From NCBI RefSeq assembly GCF_001070855.1, contig NZ_JVLH01000009.1:372001-436000 (forward strand): 64,000 nt of DNA, given 5' to 3'. A program made the position numbers and the translations under genes. Below the pieces are notes generated by a model. That model was not told where the DNA came from and did no database searches. It was given only the letters and a program-made list of their open reading frames with translations. Shown piece by piece: positions 34,424 to 43,661 of this stretch. Each line of letters begins with the position of its first letter. The stretch's first letter is position 1. Origin of the DNA: Trueperella pyogenes (GTDB lineage: Bacteria > Actinomycetota > Actinomycetes > Actinomycetales > Actinomycetaceae).

Positions 34424-35464
34424 GTGTTGACACAAGATGACGAAAAGTCAGAAAACCCGGCTGAGATCCCCGTAGTGCTCCTGGTTAACCTTGGCACTCC
34501 CGAATCGCCCAGCCCCAGCGATATTCGCCGTTTTTTGCGTGAATTTTTGAGTGATCGTCGAGTAATCGAACTTCATCCTCTGATCTGGAAGCCAGTTCTT
34601 GAAGGCGTGATTCTTCCTTTCCGCCCCTCTCGAGTCGCACCAAACTATCGTTCGATTTGGACTGAGCACGGTTCGCCGCTCATGGCGTATTCCATCGCCC
34701 AAGCCGAATCTCTTTCAGAGCTGCTTGGTGGTCAGGCGAAAGTTGCGCTCGCTATGCGCTACGGAAAGCCCTCTATTGAGAGCGTCCTTGATGATGTGTT
34801 CGCGAAGGGGCATCGCCGCGTCCTTCTTCTCCCCGCCTATCCGCAATATGCCGCGTCATCTGCGGGAACAGTCACTGACGCATTAGCGCGCTACATCCTG
34901 AAACGTCGCAATCATATGGAAGTGCGCACGATCCGTTCGTTCCCTACGGAACCCGCCTATATTGAAGCCCTAGCCTGCGCTATCGAGGAGGACTGGGCGC
35001 GCCGGGGTCGCCCTGATTTCGCATCTGGAGACCAGCTCCTTGCGTCTTTCCATTCCATCCCTCAGAAAATGCACGATGCGGGTGATCCCTACAAGCAGGA
35101 GTGTATGGCGACGGCAAATGCACTCCGAGCGCGCTTAAATCTCGACGAAGACCAGCTTCTAGTGACGTTCCAATCGGTTTTTGGGCCCGCGAAATGGTTG
35201 GGGCCGGCGACCATCGATACCGTCGCCGAGCTTGCTCGTCGCGGGACCCGGCGTCTTGATGTGATTTGCCCTGGCTTTATGACGGATTGCCTAGAAACCG
35301 TTGACGAGATTGCAAAGCTCAATCGTGATGCTTTCCTCGAGGCCGGCGGCACCGACTTTACCTATATTCCTTGGGGTAATGCATCTGCCGGTGCTGTTGA
35401 TACTTTGGGTGCGATTGCCCGTCGTGGGTTAGCGGGTTGGGTTAATTTCTCTGACGAGGCCTAG
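34424..35464 (+). CDS. hemH: Ferrochelatase
   Basis: Inserts iron into a porphyrin. The 346-residue protein keeps VLLVNLGTPESP, REFLSDRRVIELHPLIWKP, WTEHGSPLMAYS, LPAYPQYAASSAGTV, the catalytic His in SFHSIPQKMHDAGDPY, TFQSVFGPAKWLGP and the conserved Glu in CPGFMTDCLETVDEI. These stretches match the E. coli-type enzyme (SYHGIPQ, CPGFAADCLETLEEI) better than the actinobacterial coproporphyrin ferrochelatase. No other haem gene is in the window. The GTG start has only a weak AGG upstream. It ends by overlapping the stop of the converging clc gene. Confidence 0.92.
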   Translation: MLTQDDEKSENPAEIPVVLLVNLGTPESPSPSDIRRFLREFLSDRRVIELHPLIWKPVLEGVILPFRPSRVAPNYRSIWTEHGSPLMAYSIAQAESLSELLGGQAKVALAMRYGKPSIESVLDDVFAKGHRRVLLLPAYPQYAASSAGTVTDALARYILKRRNHMEVRTIRSFPTEPAYIEALACAIEEDWARRGRPDFASGDQLLASFHSIPQKMHDAGDPYKQECMATANALRARLNLDEDQLLVTFQSVFGPAKWLGPATIDTVAELARRGTRRLDVICPGFMTDCLETVDEIAKLNRDAFLEAGGTDFTYIPWGNASAGAVDTLGAIARRGLAGWVNFSDEA

Positions 35465-36789
35465 CTGCTTCTGCGCTGTTGAGCTTCCTTTGCGCGCCAT
35501 TTGTTCCAGATGCGCGCAGCGCCAACCCCGAGTCCCAGTGCGATGACGGTGGGCACAAGCAAGGTTGCGCCTCGGTGTGTAAATTCAATAACCAAGCACA
35601 GCGCCGTCAGCGGTGCGCTCATTGATGTGCCAAGAACGACCACGGCGCCGATGAAGGCGAAGCAAACGATTGCGGTCGTGTCGCCGGGGTAGATGTAGGA
35701 CCAGAGAATCCCCAGAACCGCACCGCTAGATGCGCCTAGCGCAAGACCGGGGGTAAGAGTTCCACCCCATGCACCCGAGCGAATAGTGGCGAGCGTTCCG
35801 ATAAGTTTTGTGAATCCATCGATTGCAAGAGAAGCAAGTAACGCGACTCCGATTCCCGCTGCCGCGCGGCCTCCCTGTCCCAAAACGGCTCCATCAAAAG
35901 CAAGCTGAGCGGTTGATTGTCCGTTTCCGGCAATTGATGGAACCCAGACAGTGATCACTCCGATGAGGGTGAAGATGGGGATCATCCAGGCAAGTAGACG
36001 CCAACCGGTGGGGCGAGCAGCAGAGCATGCTGAAACAGCGCTCTTGAAGAGGACTCCGATGATTCCAAGAACCGGTCCGATGATGACAGCCCAGAGTGTC
36101 AGTGATGCTGTCGGAAGGAGTTGGGTGGTCTCGGGAAGCGTGTAGAAAGGATCGCTTCGAACCCAGCCGTGTGCGACGAGGACTGCTCCGCCACTGATGA
36201 TCAGTGCGGACCATACCGCGCTGGCTGTGACCTCGATGAGAAGAATTTCAAGTGCGAATACCGCTCCCGATAGAGGGAGCGAATAGACTGCAGCAAGACC
36301 TGCACCGGCCGCGCAGCCGACAATAATGCGTCGCTGCTCAGGCGGAAGATAAAGAAAATCAGCGATCTTTCCGCCCAAAGAGGCGCTAATCTCACGAGGA
36401 GCGACTTCACGGCCGATTGAAGCGCCCATGCCGACAATGACGATCTGGTTAATTGCGTGCCAGAAAGTCAGGAGAATCGGCATCTTCTGACCATTAACTG
36501 CTTTGGCCAGTGAGACGGGTCTGCCCCCGACGCGTGCATAGAGATACCAGGAAATTCCTCCGATAAGGCCTGCTCCTCCCAACGCGCAAACCCTGTGCCA
36601 CCAAGGGACTGAGGAAATTGCGTGAAGAAGGGTGCCGCTTGCGTCACCAAAGACAAGGCCCTCGATCAGGTGGAGAAGATGCGAACACCCGGCACCAACT
36701 AGCCCTGCCGTTATCGCGGTCATAAGTACCGCTAGCCCCATGCGAATGCGGGGCGACAGCCGAGAGATTGGTATACCGGGTGTGCTCAC
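35461..36789 (-). CDS. ClC-family chloride channel/antiporter
   Basis: A 442-residue membrane protein with about 10-12 helices. The ion-path motif GMGASIGREVAPREISASLGG (GREAP type) and GCAAGAGLAAVYSLPLSGAVFALEIL are clear, followed by SGAWGGTLTPGLALGASSGAVLG (GGxFxP type). No C-terminal CBS domains are present. Whether it is a channel or a Cl-/H+ exchanger cannot be told with certainty. It starts with GTG 14 bases after the marR stop with no clear SD, so it is probably translated by coupling. The stop overlaps the hemH stop by four bases. Confidence 0.9.
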   Translation of the reverse strand: MSTPGIPISRLSPRIRMGLAVLMTAITAGLVGAGCSHLLHLIEGLVFGDASGTLLHAISSVPWWHRVCALGGAGLIGGISWYLYARVGGRPVSLAKAVNGQKMPILLTFWHAINQIVIVGMGASIGREVAPREISASLGGKIADFLYLPPEQRRIIVGCAAGAGLAAVYSLPLSGAVFALEILLIEVTASAVWSALIISGGAVLVAHGWVRSDPFYTLPETTQLLPTASLTLWAVIIGPVLGIIGVLFKSAVSACSAARPTGWRLLAWMIPIFTLIGVITVWVPSIAGNGQSTAQLAFDGAVLGQGGRAAAGIGVALLASLAIDGFTKLIGTLATIRSGAWGGTLTPGLALGASSGAVLGILWSYIYPGDTTAIVCFAFIGAVVVLGTSMSAPLTALCLVIEFTHRGATLLVPTVIALGLGVGAARIWNKWRAKEAQQRRSS

Positions 36790-36803
36790 ACTAGTTGAGA
36801 GTA

Positions 36804-37256
36804 CTAGCGCTTCTCGACTTCATCCAAGCGCGTATTAACGTCTGAACCAACGCGGATCAATACGTTGAGGTCTTCATCGGAGATGTCGTCACTGATAATG
36901 TCGCGCAGAAGTGCTCGCTCAGCCTGTTGGGCGGAGGTGACAAGTTTCTTGCCTGCATCGGTGATGGTGATTGTGCCACCGCGACGATCGAATTCGTAGG
37001 CGGTGCGAACGATGAGATCACGATCGGCCAGACGACGATAGGTGTGTGTCAGACGCGAAGGGCTAAAAATGACCGATTGGGCAAGTTCTCCCATGCGGAT
37101 TCCAATTTTACCGGCTGAAGCGACCTCATCGAGGACGCGATATTCACCGAGTGAAAGTCCGAACTCGCGCTTGAGCGTTGCCTCCAGAGCCGCGGAAGCC
37201 CTAGTGATAGTAATGAAAAACTGTTCGATCTCGCGAGCCCGCTTTGCTTGGTTCAT
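36804..37256 (-). CDS. MarR-family transcriptional regulator
   Basis: A 150-residue winged-helix dimer. The DNA-binding part is ALEATLKREFGLSLGEYRVLDEVASAG, MGELAQSVIFSPSRLTHTYRRLADRDLIVRTAYEFDRRGGTITITDAGKKL, including the typical D-R-R wing. ATG has GGAGAAGGGAC upstream. It is the first gene of a two-gene unit with the ClC channel and may regulate it. Confidence 0.88.
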   Translation of the reverse strand: MNQAKRAREIEQFFITITRASAALEATLKREFGLSLGEYRVLDEVASAGKIGIRMGELAQSVIFSPSRLTHTYRRLADRDLIVRTAYEFDRRGGTITITDAGKKLVTSAQQAERALLRDIISDDISDEDLNVLIRVGSDVNTRLDEVEKR

Positions 37257-37489
37257 GTCCCTTCTCCGTTTTAGCCTTCATCCTTGAGGTTCTCTAACGA
37301 AAGGACAGTTTATAGGTTTTGATCAGGCCATACAACGCTTGAATCGAAAATGAGACAGGCAATTTTGAGGGTACAGAAAATTAATAGTTAATATCGAAAA
37401 TGTGATAGCGTGGCTTCGAAAAGTGCATTACTCGATCGCAGAAAAAGAATTCTTCTCTGTGATTGACGTGTTTTCGAAGGGTGAAAACT

Positions 37490-37816
37490 GTGCAGAAGAA
37501 AGTCGTTGTATTAGTTGATGACCGTGATGGTTCGGTTGCCAAGCAGACAATTTCATTCGCATTCAAAGGCGTATCGTATGAAATTGACCTTTCCGACCAG
37601 AATGCTGAGCAATTTGAGCTCGATATGTCACCGTGGATCTCCGCAGCTCGCAGGGTGGGTGGGCGTCTCAACAGTCGCCGTGCCACGCCGTGTGGGGATG
37701 CTGAAGCAAAGAGTGTCCGCGTGCGTCGTTGGGCTCGTGAAAAGGGGATCGAACTGAGCGATCGCGGTCGGATTCCATCTGCCATTATTGAGCAGTTTGA
37801 AAAGGAAAATCGCTGA
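37490..37816 (+). CDS. lsr2: Lsr2-family nucleoid-associated protein
   Basis: A 108-residue bridging protein that silences AT-rich DNA. The N-terminal dimerisation part is KKVVVLVDDRDGSVAKQTISFAFKGVSYEIDLS, and the C-terminal DNA-binding part has the Arg-Gly-Arg AT-hook-like motif RGRIPSAIIEQFE. GTG 37490 is chosen because AAGG lies nine bases upstream and the protein then begins like known Lsr2 (M-x-K-K); the frame is open to TTG 37463. The 200 bases upstream are distinctly AT-rich, which would suit autoregulation. Confidence 0.9.
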   Translation: MQKKVVVLVDDRDGSVAKQTISFAFKGVSYEIDLSDQNAEQFELDMSPWISAARRVGGRLNSRRATPCGDAEAKSVRVRRWAREKGIELSDRGRIPSAIIEQFEKENR

Positions 37817-37839
37817 TCTTTGTTCTGAATTACTTTGAT

Positions 37840-37890
37840 ATAAATGCGGGGTATTTCTCATTGAAATACCCCGCATTTATATTTGTATTC
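37840..37890 (+). terminator. Rho-independent terminator after lsr2
   Basis: A perfect 18-bp stem (37840-37857 with 37863-37880; arm ATAAATGCGGGGTATTTC) with loop TCATT, then ATTTGTATT. Confidence 0.93.
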
Positions 37891-37981
37891 AATACGTTTT
37901 GTATCGAGTGGTCAGTTTTCGTAACCTGTACCGGTTTAGATTGACCTTGTATGCACTGAAATAGCTAAAACCGCAGGTCAG

Positions 37982-38986
37982 CTAGGCAATGCCTGGAAGG
38001 CTCACTTCACCAGCAATAGATCGATTCATCCACTGTGCGAACTCTTCACCCTGCAATCCCTGTGAGAGCAAAAAGATTGTCTTCGCATACAGGGCCTCAA
38101 GCGTCATGTCATGCGCGCTAATCGCGCCCAAGCGCGCCAGAGTGCTCCCGGCCTCGTAATGGCCCAACACAACCTCGGCTTGATGGCACTGCGATGCAAC
38201 GATCAGGGGAACCTCGGCCTCGCGCAGTTCCTGCAAAACATCCACAAAACCCGGGTCTGAAGCGGGAATATTTCCTACGCCGTATGCACGGATGATGACG
38301 GCCTCGGGCAGGGGAGTGAACATGGAACGTAAGCGAGCAGCGCTTAGGCCAGGAACAATGTCCACAACTGCAACGTCGTGGCGGGCGTAAGGCGCAGGAT
38401 TAGCCCAGCCCTCACCGGCCTCGACACTGTGATACCAACGCCAGGGGGCACCTGTACGTGCGACAGGTAGTGTCGAAGGTGAGTCAAAGCCAGCGAAGGC
38501 CCATGATGAGGTCTTCGTTGAACGATTTCCTGCCAGCAACATATGACCAAAGAACAGAGTCACACCGCTGACCTGGGAACTTCCAGCAGCGCGTAATGCG
38601 CCCGTCACATTCGCGGAGGCGTCGGTGCCGACGACGCCCAGCGGATACTGCGAACCCGTTAAAACAATGGGTTTTGTGAAATCAGCCAGCGCGTACGACA
38701 GCGCCGCAGCGCTATAGGCCATGGTGTCGGTCCCATGGAGCACCAAGAAAGCATCAGCTTCATCGCCGTGAGCGCGGATATCGTCGATGATCATCTGCCA
38801 GTGGGTCGGTGTTGTTTCCGAAGAATCGACCAGCGGTGAGAGCTGAGACATCGACACGTGCCCCGAAAGCTCGATTCCGTCGAATTGGGTGTTGAGCCAT
38901 GACGCCATATCGGCGCCCGGTCGCAAACCATCAGGAGAATCAACCATCCCGATTGTTCCACCTGCATAAGTCACATGAATCCTCAT
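37982..38986 (-). CDS. ansA: Asparaginase (type I, cytoplasmic)
   Basis: Hydrolyses L-asparagine to aspartate and ammonia. The 334-residue protein has no signal peptide. Both catalytic threonine motifs are present: HVTYAGGTIGMV at the N-terminus and VLHGTDTMAYSAAAL near residue 82, plus PIVLTGSQYP. The SD GAGG is seven bases from ATG. The gene just upstream on the same strand is the remnant of an amino-acid permease, so this was probably once an asparagine uptake and breakdown pair. Confidence 0.93.
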   Translation of the reverse strand: MRIHVTYAGGTIGMVDSPDGLRPGADMASWLNTQFDGIELSGHVSMSQLSPLVDSSETTPTHWQMIIDDIRAHGDEADAFLVLHGTDTMAYSAAALSYALADFTKPIVLTGSQYPLGVVGTDASANVTGALRAAGSSQVSGVTLFFGHMLLAGNRSTKTSSWAFAGFDSPSTLPVARTGAPWRWYHSVEAGEGWANPAPYARHDVAVVDIVPGLSAARLRSMFTPLPEAVIIRAYGVGNIPASDPGFVDVLQELREAEVPLIVASQCHQAEVVLGHYEAGSTLARLGAISAHDMTLEALYAKTIFLLSQGLQGEEFAQWMNRSIAGEVSLPGIA

Positions 38987-39040
38987 AGTGCGTCCTCTTC
39001 CATCATTGGATAGCGAAAAGAAACGAGAGCAGAGGGGTGG

Positions 39041-39322
39041 TTATTCGCCTAAGTGGCGCGTGGCCTCGTCATTTGAAGAAAACTTACCCCGAATTGCATA
39101 CCAACCACAAACCATTGCCACGACCACTACTCCGAAGAGCGCGAGAGTCCAACGGCCATTGGTGCTGGTGACATTTGAAGCGACGACAATCGCAAAGAAA
39201 GCTAGCGAGATGTAGTTTGTGAAAGGTGCACCCGGCATGCGGTATGAGGGGCGCTCCTCCTCGCCGGCGCGCACACGCTTGAGGAATGCGTTGAGCAGTA
39301 CCCCCAGCTTCCTTGCTGAAAG
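39041..39322 (-). pseudogene. C-terminal remnant of an APC-family amino-acid permease
   Basis: About 93 codons are open between an in-frame TAA (39323-39325) and the stop at 39041. The product LNAFLKRVRAGEEERPSYRMPGAP followed by FTNYISLAFFAIVVASNV and a last helix matches the end of AroP/AnsP/CycA-type permeases (the E-x-x-R-P-x-x-R-M-P-G-x-P motif before the last two helices). The other ten helices are missing; an intact DUF3060 lipoprotein gene occupies the place upstream. The remnant beside asparaginase suggests a lost asparagine permease. Confidence 0.75.
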
Positions 39323-39340
39323 TTAAATTCAGTGCCTCTA

Positions 39341-39868
39341 TCAGTCTTCCGAGACGGAATTACCCGTACCGGAATCGCTGATGTCGGGGTCACCTGAAGT
39401 GTAGTGTACGACGTTCTGTGAACCCGTAAAGGTAATAGTCTTTGCGGATTCCAGGTTGACAGAGTTGTTTGATCCGTCGATGACCAGACTTGTGAGCGCG
39501 TGTGTGGATGTGAGCTTCACATTGGAGGACTGAATGTGTACGTTCTCGGCGTCACTCGGGACGGTGACAACGGTGTTGGAATCGGAGACTGTGAAAGTCT
39601 TTCCTGTTGTGCCCTTGGCAAGGTTCTTCGCCTGATCAGCGGCTTCGGATGCTCCTGCACTCGCATAGCTAGCAGCTGAAGAAGCGGCGGCCTTGCCTTG
39701 TTCGGCGGCATCAGAGGCGATGCTTTGGGCCGTCGCCTTTGCTGAATTTGCAACATCTGAAGGAGATTGGGTGATTGTCTGGCTACAAGCTGCAATACCC
39801 ATAGTCGCAGCGAGTCCCAGAGTTGCAAAGAGGGCAAGCGTGGTGCGCGATGAAGTTGTGTGGGTCAT
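39341..39868 (-). CDS. Lipoprotein with DUF3060-like domain
   Basis: A 175-residue lipoprotein with lipobox IAAC (Cys28). Residues about 35-90 are a low-complexity Ala/Ser helix with Asp/Gln/Lys (SDVANSAKATAQSIASDAAEQGKAAASSAASYASAG). The C-terminal half has short strands ending in N-N-S-V type turns (LVIDGSNNSVNLESAKTITFTGSQNVVHY), typical of DUF3060. The function is unknown. It lies 74 bases after the OmpA-like lipoprotein gene on the same strand, and both combine a lipid anchor with the same strand-and-turn repeats. Confidence 0.8.
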   Translation of the reverse strand: MTHTTSSRTTLALFATLGLAATMGIAACSQTITQSPSDVANSAKATAQSIASDAAEQGKAAASSAASYASAGASEAADQAKNLAKGTTGKTFTVSDSNTVVTVPSDAENVHIQSSNVKLTSTHALTSLVIDGSNNSVNLESAKTITFTGSQNVVHYTSGDPDISDSGTGNSVSED

Positions 39869-39942
39869 TGATCAATCTTTCGTGTGGAAGGAAAGCGAAG
39901 TGGCTGGAGCGCACGGAAAAGGTGCGCCCCAGCCACTTGCTG

Positions 39943-41166
39943 TCAGAATGCGGGAATGAAGATCTCCACGCGGCGGTTTGCCTGGCGGCCGGCCGGGTTA
40001 TCTGAACCATCGGAGTTCGTGTTGGGTGCAACCGGCTTGCTCTCGCCGAAGCCCTGAGAATCCAAGGTTGTAGTGACGCCGTCCTTCTTCAGTTCGTTGA
40101 CGACGGCGGAAGCGCGTTCCTCAGACAGGGTCTGGTTGGAAGCATCGTCTCCAATCGAATCGGTGTGGCCGTACACGTGTGCAGCCGGGACCTTCGCATT
40201 CGTGAGGACCTCAGCAAGCTTCTTTAGGGTTGCTGCTGCCTCGGGACGAATATCGGACTTGCCGAAGTCGAAGAGAACGCCGTCTTCCAGGGTGATGGTC
40301 GTGCCGCAGCTCTCGACGGGCTTGAGGCTATCGACCTTGGGGAACTTACCAACCTTGCCAACGGTCGGGGCCTTGTCAGCCTTCACCTGCTGGCCGTTCA
40401 CCATTGCGGTGCCATCGCCGTTGTTGATGATGTTCAAGTTTGGGCCGTTGTAGACACCGCCGCCCTTGCCATCAAGGTTGTAGTTCACCGAAGTCTTGCT
40501 GTTGCTGTAGTTGCCGGAGCCGTCGGAGCTAATCACGATGTTTTCACCGGTCTCGGAGTTGTTGTAGACGCCGGAACCGTCAGGGCTGATCGTGATGTTC
40601 AGGGTGCTTGAGGTGTAGGTACCGGAGCCATCCGCGCTGATCGTGATGTTCAGTCCGTTGGATGAATCGCTGTAGACGCCACCGCCAGTGCCATCGACAA
40701 CAATGCTCACAGGTCCTTCGTTAATAACGCCGGAGCCGTCACCATTGTTGACGACCTGCTTGTCGCCGTTATTGGAGACACCTGATCCATCGCCGCCAAG
40801 GACAGTATTTCCGCCGTTGGTCACCAAGCCGGAGCCGTCACACACAGCGGGGGCAACGGTTACACCGGGAACTGAGGAAATCTTAGCGGTCGCGTCAATG
40901 ACAGCCTTGTCGGCATTTGAAGCGAATACGCCGATTGGTGGAACTTTAAAAAGTGGAACTGGCGGAATCTCGCCGGGCTTGTAGCCTGCGACAGCGGGAA
41001 CCGCGGAGGTGGCTGAAGCCGTTGCCTCGGGGGTTGCCTCACTCGTCGAGGAGGTCGATGCGGAAGGCGCGCTCTGAGAGCATGCGCTCAGCGAAACGAG
41101 TGCGGCCAAGGTGGACAATGCGGTCGCCGTACGGAAAAAGTGGCGTTTTGATGTTGTGTCACTCAT
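39943..41166 (-). CDS. OmpA-family lipoprotein with tandem glycine-rich beta repeats
   Basis: A 407-residue lipoprotein with lipobox LSAC (Cys29). Residues about 110-260 contain roughly nine units of the type DGSGVYNNSxxxxNIxIS, a DUF3060-like solenoid. The last 110 residues are an OmpA/Pal peptidoglycan-binding domain (DGVLFDFGKSDIRPEA, YGHTDSIGDDASNQTLSEERASAV, NRRVEIFI). It would anchor in the membrane by lipid and bind peptidoglycan at its end, with the repeats between. OmpA domains are less usual in Gram-positive lipoproteins but do occur in actinobacteria. ATG 41166 follows no clear SD; a TTG at 41172 is also in frame. Confidence 0.88.
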   Translation of the reverse strand: MSDTTSKRHFFRTATALSTLAALVSLSACSQSAPSASTSSTSEATPEATASATSAVPAVAGYKPGEIPPVPLFKVPPIGVFASNADKAVIDATAKISSVPGVTVAPAVCDGSGLVTNGGNTVLGGDGSGVSNNGDKQVVNNGDGSGVINEGPVSIVVDGTGGGVYSDSSNGLNITISADGSGTYTSSTLNITISPDGSGVYNNSETGENIVISSDGSGNYSNSKTSVNYNLDGKGGGVYNGPNLNIINNGDGTAMVNGQQVKADKAPTVGKVGKFPKVDSLKPVESCGTTITLEDGVLFDFGKSDIRPEAAATLKKLAEVLTNAKVPAAHVYGHTDSIGDDASNQTLSEERASAVVNELKKDGVTTTLDSQGFGESKPVAPNTNSDGSDNPAGRQANRRVEIFIPAF

Positions 41167-41402
41167 GCGCAAAGTTTAAAAGGATCATGCTGGACACTTC
41201 CTGTATGGCCTCTACTGAGTCACTGATCGAAGTTGATCTGGTTGCGATTATTTGATGCTTGCGCGAGTGATGGGGTGTTGCAGACAGGGCGCGTTCAGGA
41301 TGTCGCTATTTTTGTTTTTATCTCAGCGAAACAGGGGAATAATGCCGCACGCGTGACGCAGGTCCCGTGACACATATGCGAAAAGAATGAAAGAATATGT
41401 GC

Positions 41403-42140
41403 ATGACCTACAAACTGGTGCTGCTCCGCCACGGCGAGAGCGAATGGAATGCAAAGAACCTCTTCACCGGTTGGGTGGATGTTCCGCTGTCGGACAAGGG
41501 CCGCGCGGAAGCAACCCACGGTGGTGAGCTCCTTAAGGAATCCGGTGTTCTGCCGGACCTCCTGTTCACGTCGATGCTGCGTCGTGCGATTATGACCGCG
41601 AACCTGGCACTTGACGCTGCTGATCGTCACTGGATCCCTGTTGAGCGCAACTGGCGCCTCAATGAGCGTCACTACGGTGCGCTCCAGGGCAAGAACAAGA
41701 AGGAAATCCGCGACGAGTACGGCGAAGAGCAGTTCATGCTGTGGCGCCGTTCCTTCGATGTGGCTCCGCCCGCAATCGAAGCAGGTTCTGAGTTCTCGCA
41801 GGATCAGGATCCCCGCTACGCCGGTGAGCCCGTTCCCATGAGCGAGTGCCTCAAGGACGTCATCGCCCGTCTGCTCCCTTACTGGGATGAGACCATCGTT
41901 CCTGCGATCAAGACCGGCAAGACCGTCATGATCGCCGCGCACGGTAACTCGCTGCGTGCGATCGTCAAGCACCTCGATGAGATCTCCGATGAGGACATCG
42001 CCGGAGTTAACATCCCCACCGGCATTCCGCTGGTGTACGAGCTTGACGAGGAAACCCTCAAGCCCATCAAGAAGGGCGGCACCTACCTGGACCCCGAGGC
42101 CGAGGCGAAGATCGCTGCGGTCGCCAACCAAGGTAAGTAA
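41403..42140 (+). CDS. gpmA: 2,3-bisphosphoglycerate-dependent phosphoglycerate mutase
   Basis: Interconverts 3- and 2-phosphoglycerate in glycolysis. The protein is 245 residues. The phosphohistidine motif [10 protein letters not shown] is at residues 7-16, followed by [24 protein letters not shown], the active-site [11 protein letters not shown] and the second His in [14 protein letters not shown] 41403 gives the usual M-T-Y-K-L start; ATG 41397 two codons earlier is equally possible. The 236 bases upstream hold no gene. Confidence 0.95.
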   Translation: MTYKLVLLRHGESEWNAKNLFTGWVDVPLSDKGRAEATHGGELLKESGVLPDLLFTSMLRRAIMTANLALDAADRHWIPVERNWRLNERHYGALQGKNKKEIRDEYGEEQFMLWRRSFDVAPPAIEAGSEFSQDQDPRYAGEPVPMSECLKDVIARLLPYWDETIVPAIKTGKTVMIAAHGNSLRAIVKHLDEISDEDIAGVNIPTGIPLVYELDEETLKPIKKGGTYLDPEAEAKIAAVANQGK

Positions 42141-42150
42141 TTTCTGCAAT

Positions 42151-42191
42151 AAACGCGGCGGTTTCGAATTTCGGGACCGCCGCGTTTGTGT
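42151..42191 (+). terminator. Rho-independent terminator after gpmA
   Basis: A 12-bp stem AAACGCGGCGGT/ACCGCCGCGTTT (42151-42162 with 42176-42187) followed by GTGTT. Confidence 0.85.
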
Positions 42192-42293
42192 TACGCGCGT
42201 CCTTGCACAGCTGTTCACCATTCAAAGGCGCAGAAAGTGCGTGAACTGATAGAATATAGACCGCAGTTCAGCTGAAGCGCAGGAGTTTCTTCT

Positions 42294-42836
42294 ATGTCAT
42301 TTGAGATCGGTCAGACCGTTGTTTATCCTCACCACGGCGCCGCGAAGATTGAGGAAATTTCCACCCGCGTTATTCGCGGCGAAGAGAAGACGTACTTGAC
42401 TCTGCGCGTAAGCCAGGGTGACCTCACCATTCAGGTACCCGCTGAAAACGTTGATCTTGTCGGCGTGCGCGACGTTGTTGACGAAGACGGTTTAGAAACG
42501 GTGCTCTCGGTCTTGCGCGCTCCCTACATTGAAGAGCCCACAAACTGGTCGCGTCGTTTCAAAGCCAACCAAGAGAAGATCGCGACGGGCGATATCGTCA
42601 AGGTTGCTGAGGTTGTTCGAGATCTTACTCGCCGTGATGATCAGAAGAAGCTCTCCACCGGAGAGAAGCGCATGCTGACGAAAGCGCGCCAGATTCTCAG
42701 CTCTGAACTTGCACTTGCTCGCGATATCGATAAGACCGCTGCGGCTGCGCGCCTTGACGAGGTCTTGGCTGAGGGCTACGATGAGTCCCTCGCAATCGCG
42801 GATGACCTCCCGGAAGAAGACACGGAACAAGAGTGA
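42294..42836 (+). CDS. carD: CarD-family RNA-polymerase-binding regulator
   Basis: A 180-residue global regulator that binds the RNA polymerase beta subunit and stabilises the open promoter complex. The N-terminal RNAP-interaction domain is [20 protein letters not shown], and the C-terminal part has [14 protein letters not shown], with the Trp that wedges into the minor groove, and [17 protein letters not shown]. The C-terminal acidic tail is longer than in mycobacteria. AGGAG is eight bases before ATG. A TAGAAT (42251-42256) could be its -10. It overlaps ispD by four bases, the usual actinobacterial carD-ispD pairing. Confidence 0.95.
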   Translation: MSFEIGQTVVYPHHGAAKIEEISTRVIRGEEKTYLTLRVSQGDLTIQVPAENVDLVGVRDVVDEDGLETVLSVLRAPYIEEPTNWSRRFKANQEKIATGDIVKVAEVVRDLTRRDDQKKLSTGEKRMLTKARQILSSELALARDIDKTAAAARLDEVLAEGYDESLAIADDLPEEDTEQE

Positions 42837-43609
42837 CCTCAACATCCCCGGCTCAGGTTTTCGCGGTCATTACTGCGGCCGGATCGGGTACGCGCTTGGG
42901 CTCAGATCGCCCGAAAGCTTTGGTTGACCTCGATGGAATGCCTTTGGTTGAGCACGCGCTTAGGAACCTTCATTCCGGCGGCGTCGATTGTGCTGTTGTG
43001 ACAGCGCCTCCAGATCGTTTTGATGAATTCCAAGCACTTCTGGATACTGCTGAATTTCGCGATATTGTGCGCGTTGTTCCGGGTTCGCCCCTGTCCAGGC
43101 AGGCTTCCGTCGCGGCCGGACTCGAGGCGCTTGCCCAGACGGCGGACACTCTGAATGATGACAGCCCCGTCTTGATTCACGATGCAGCCCGCCCTTTGGT
43201 CTCCCCTCAGCTGGTTTCTCGCGTGATTGCGGCTCTTCGTGCAGGTGAGCAGGCGGTGATCCCAGGCCTCGCGGTGGCGGATACGCTGAAGAGCTTCCGT
43301 GAAGTTCCCGAGGCCTTGGCAGGGCAAGCGCAGGACGCGCGCTATGTTGACGCGACAGTTGACCGCGCGGGTTTGGTTGCCGTTCAGACTCCGCAGGGTT
43401 TCCCCTGGAAAGTGATCCGTGAGCTGCATCGGCGTGCCACGGCCTCGGCGAATAGCGAAGCCACAGCGCTCACTGACGATGCCGGGCTTGCTCAGCAGGC
43501 GGGAATTCCCGTCCGCATTGTTGCCGGTGAAGGTCGCGCATTGAAGATTACGACGCCAATCGATCTGGTTTTTGCGCGCGCAATCATTGCTGAAGACGCT
43601 CGGGCGTGA
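42833..43609 (+). CDS. ispD: 2-C-methyl-D-erythritol 4-phosphate cytidylyltransferase
   Basis: Adds CMP to MEP in the non-mevalonate isoprenoid pathway. The protein is 258 residues. Motifs are [21 protein letters not shown] (nucleotide loop), [18 protein letters not shown] (metal Asp), TPQGF and the C-terminal [11 protein letters not shown]. It starts with a GTGA overlap to carD. In many actinobacteria ispF follows directly; here an MFS gene lies between and ispF is on the opposite strand. Confidence 0.95.
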   Translation: MTSTSPAQVFAVITAAGSGTRLGSDRPKALVDLDGMPLVEHALRNLHSGGVDCAVVTAPPDRFDEFQALLDTAEFRDIVRVVPGSPLSRQASVAAGLEALAQTADTLNDDSPVLIHDAARPLVSPQLVSRVIAALRAGEQAVIPGLAVADTLKSFREVPEALAGQAQDARYVDATVDRAGLVAVQTPQGFPWKVIRELHRRATASANSEATALTDDAGLAQQAGIPVRIVAGEGRALKITTPIDLVFARAIIAEDARA

Positions 43610-43661
43610 CGACCCTTACTTGTATTTTTTCTTTTTCCTTGCTTCTCCGTGATAGTTTCAC

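Noticed and set aside
39202-39393. 63-codon open frame bridging the permease remnant and the DUF3060 gene
   Set aside because: It is in a different frame from both neighbours, has no SD and its product shows no pattern of a real protein.
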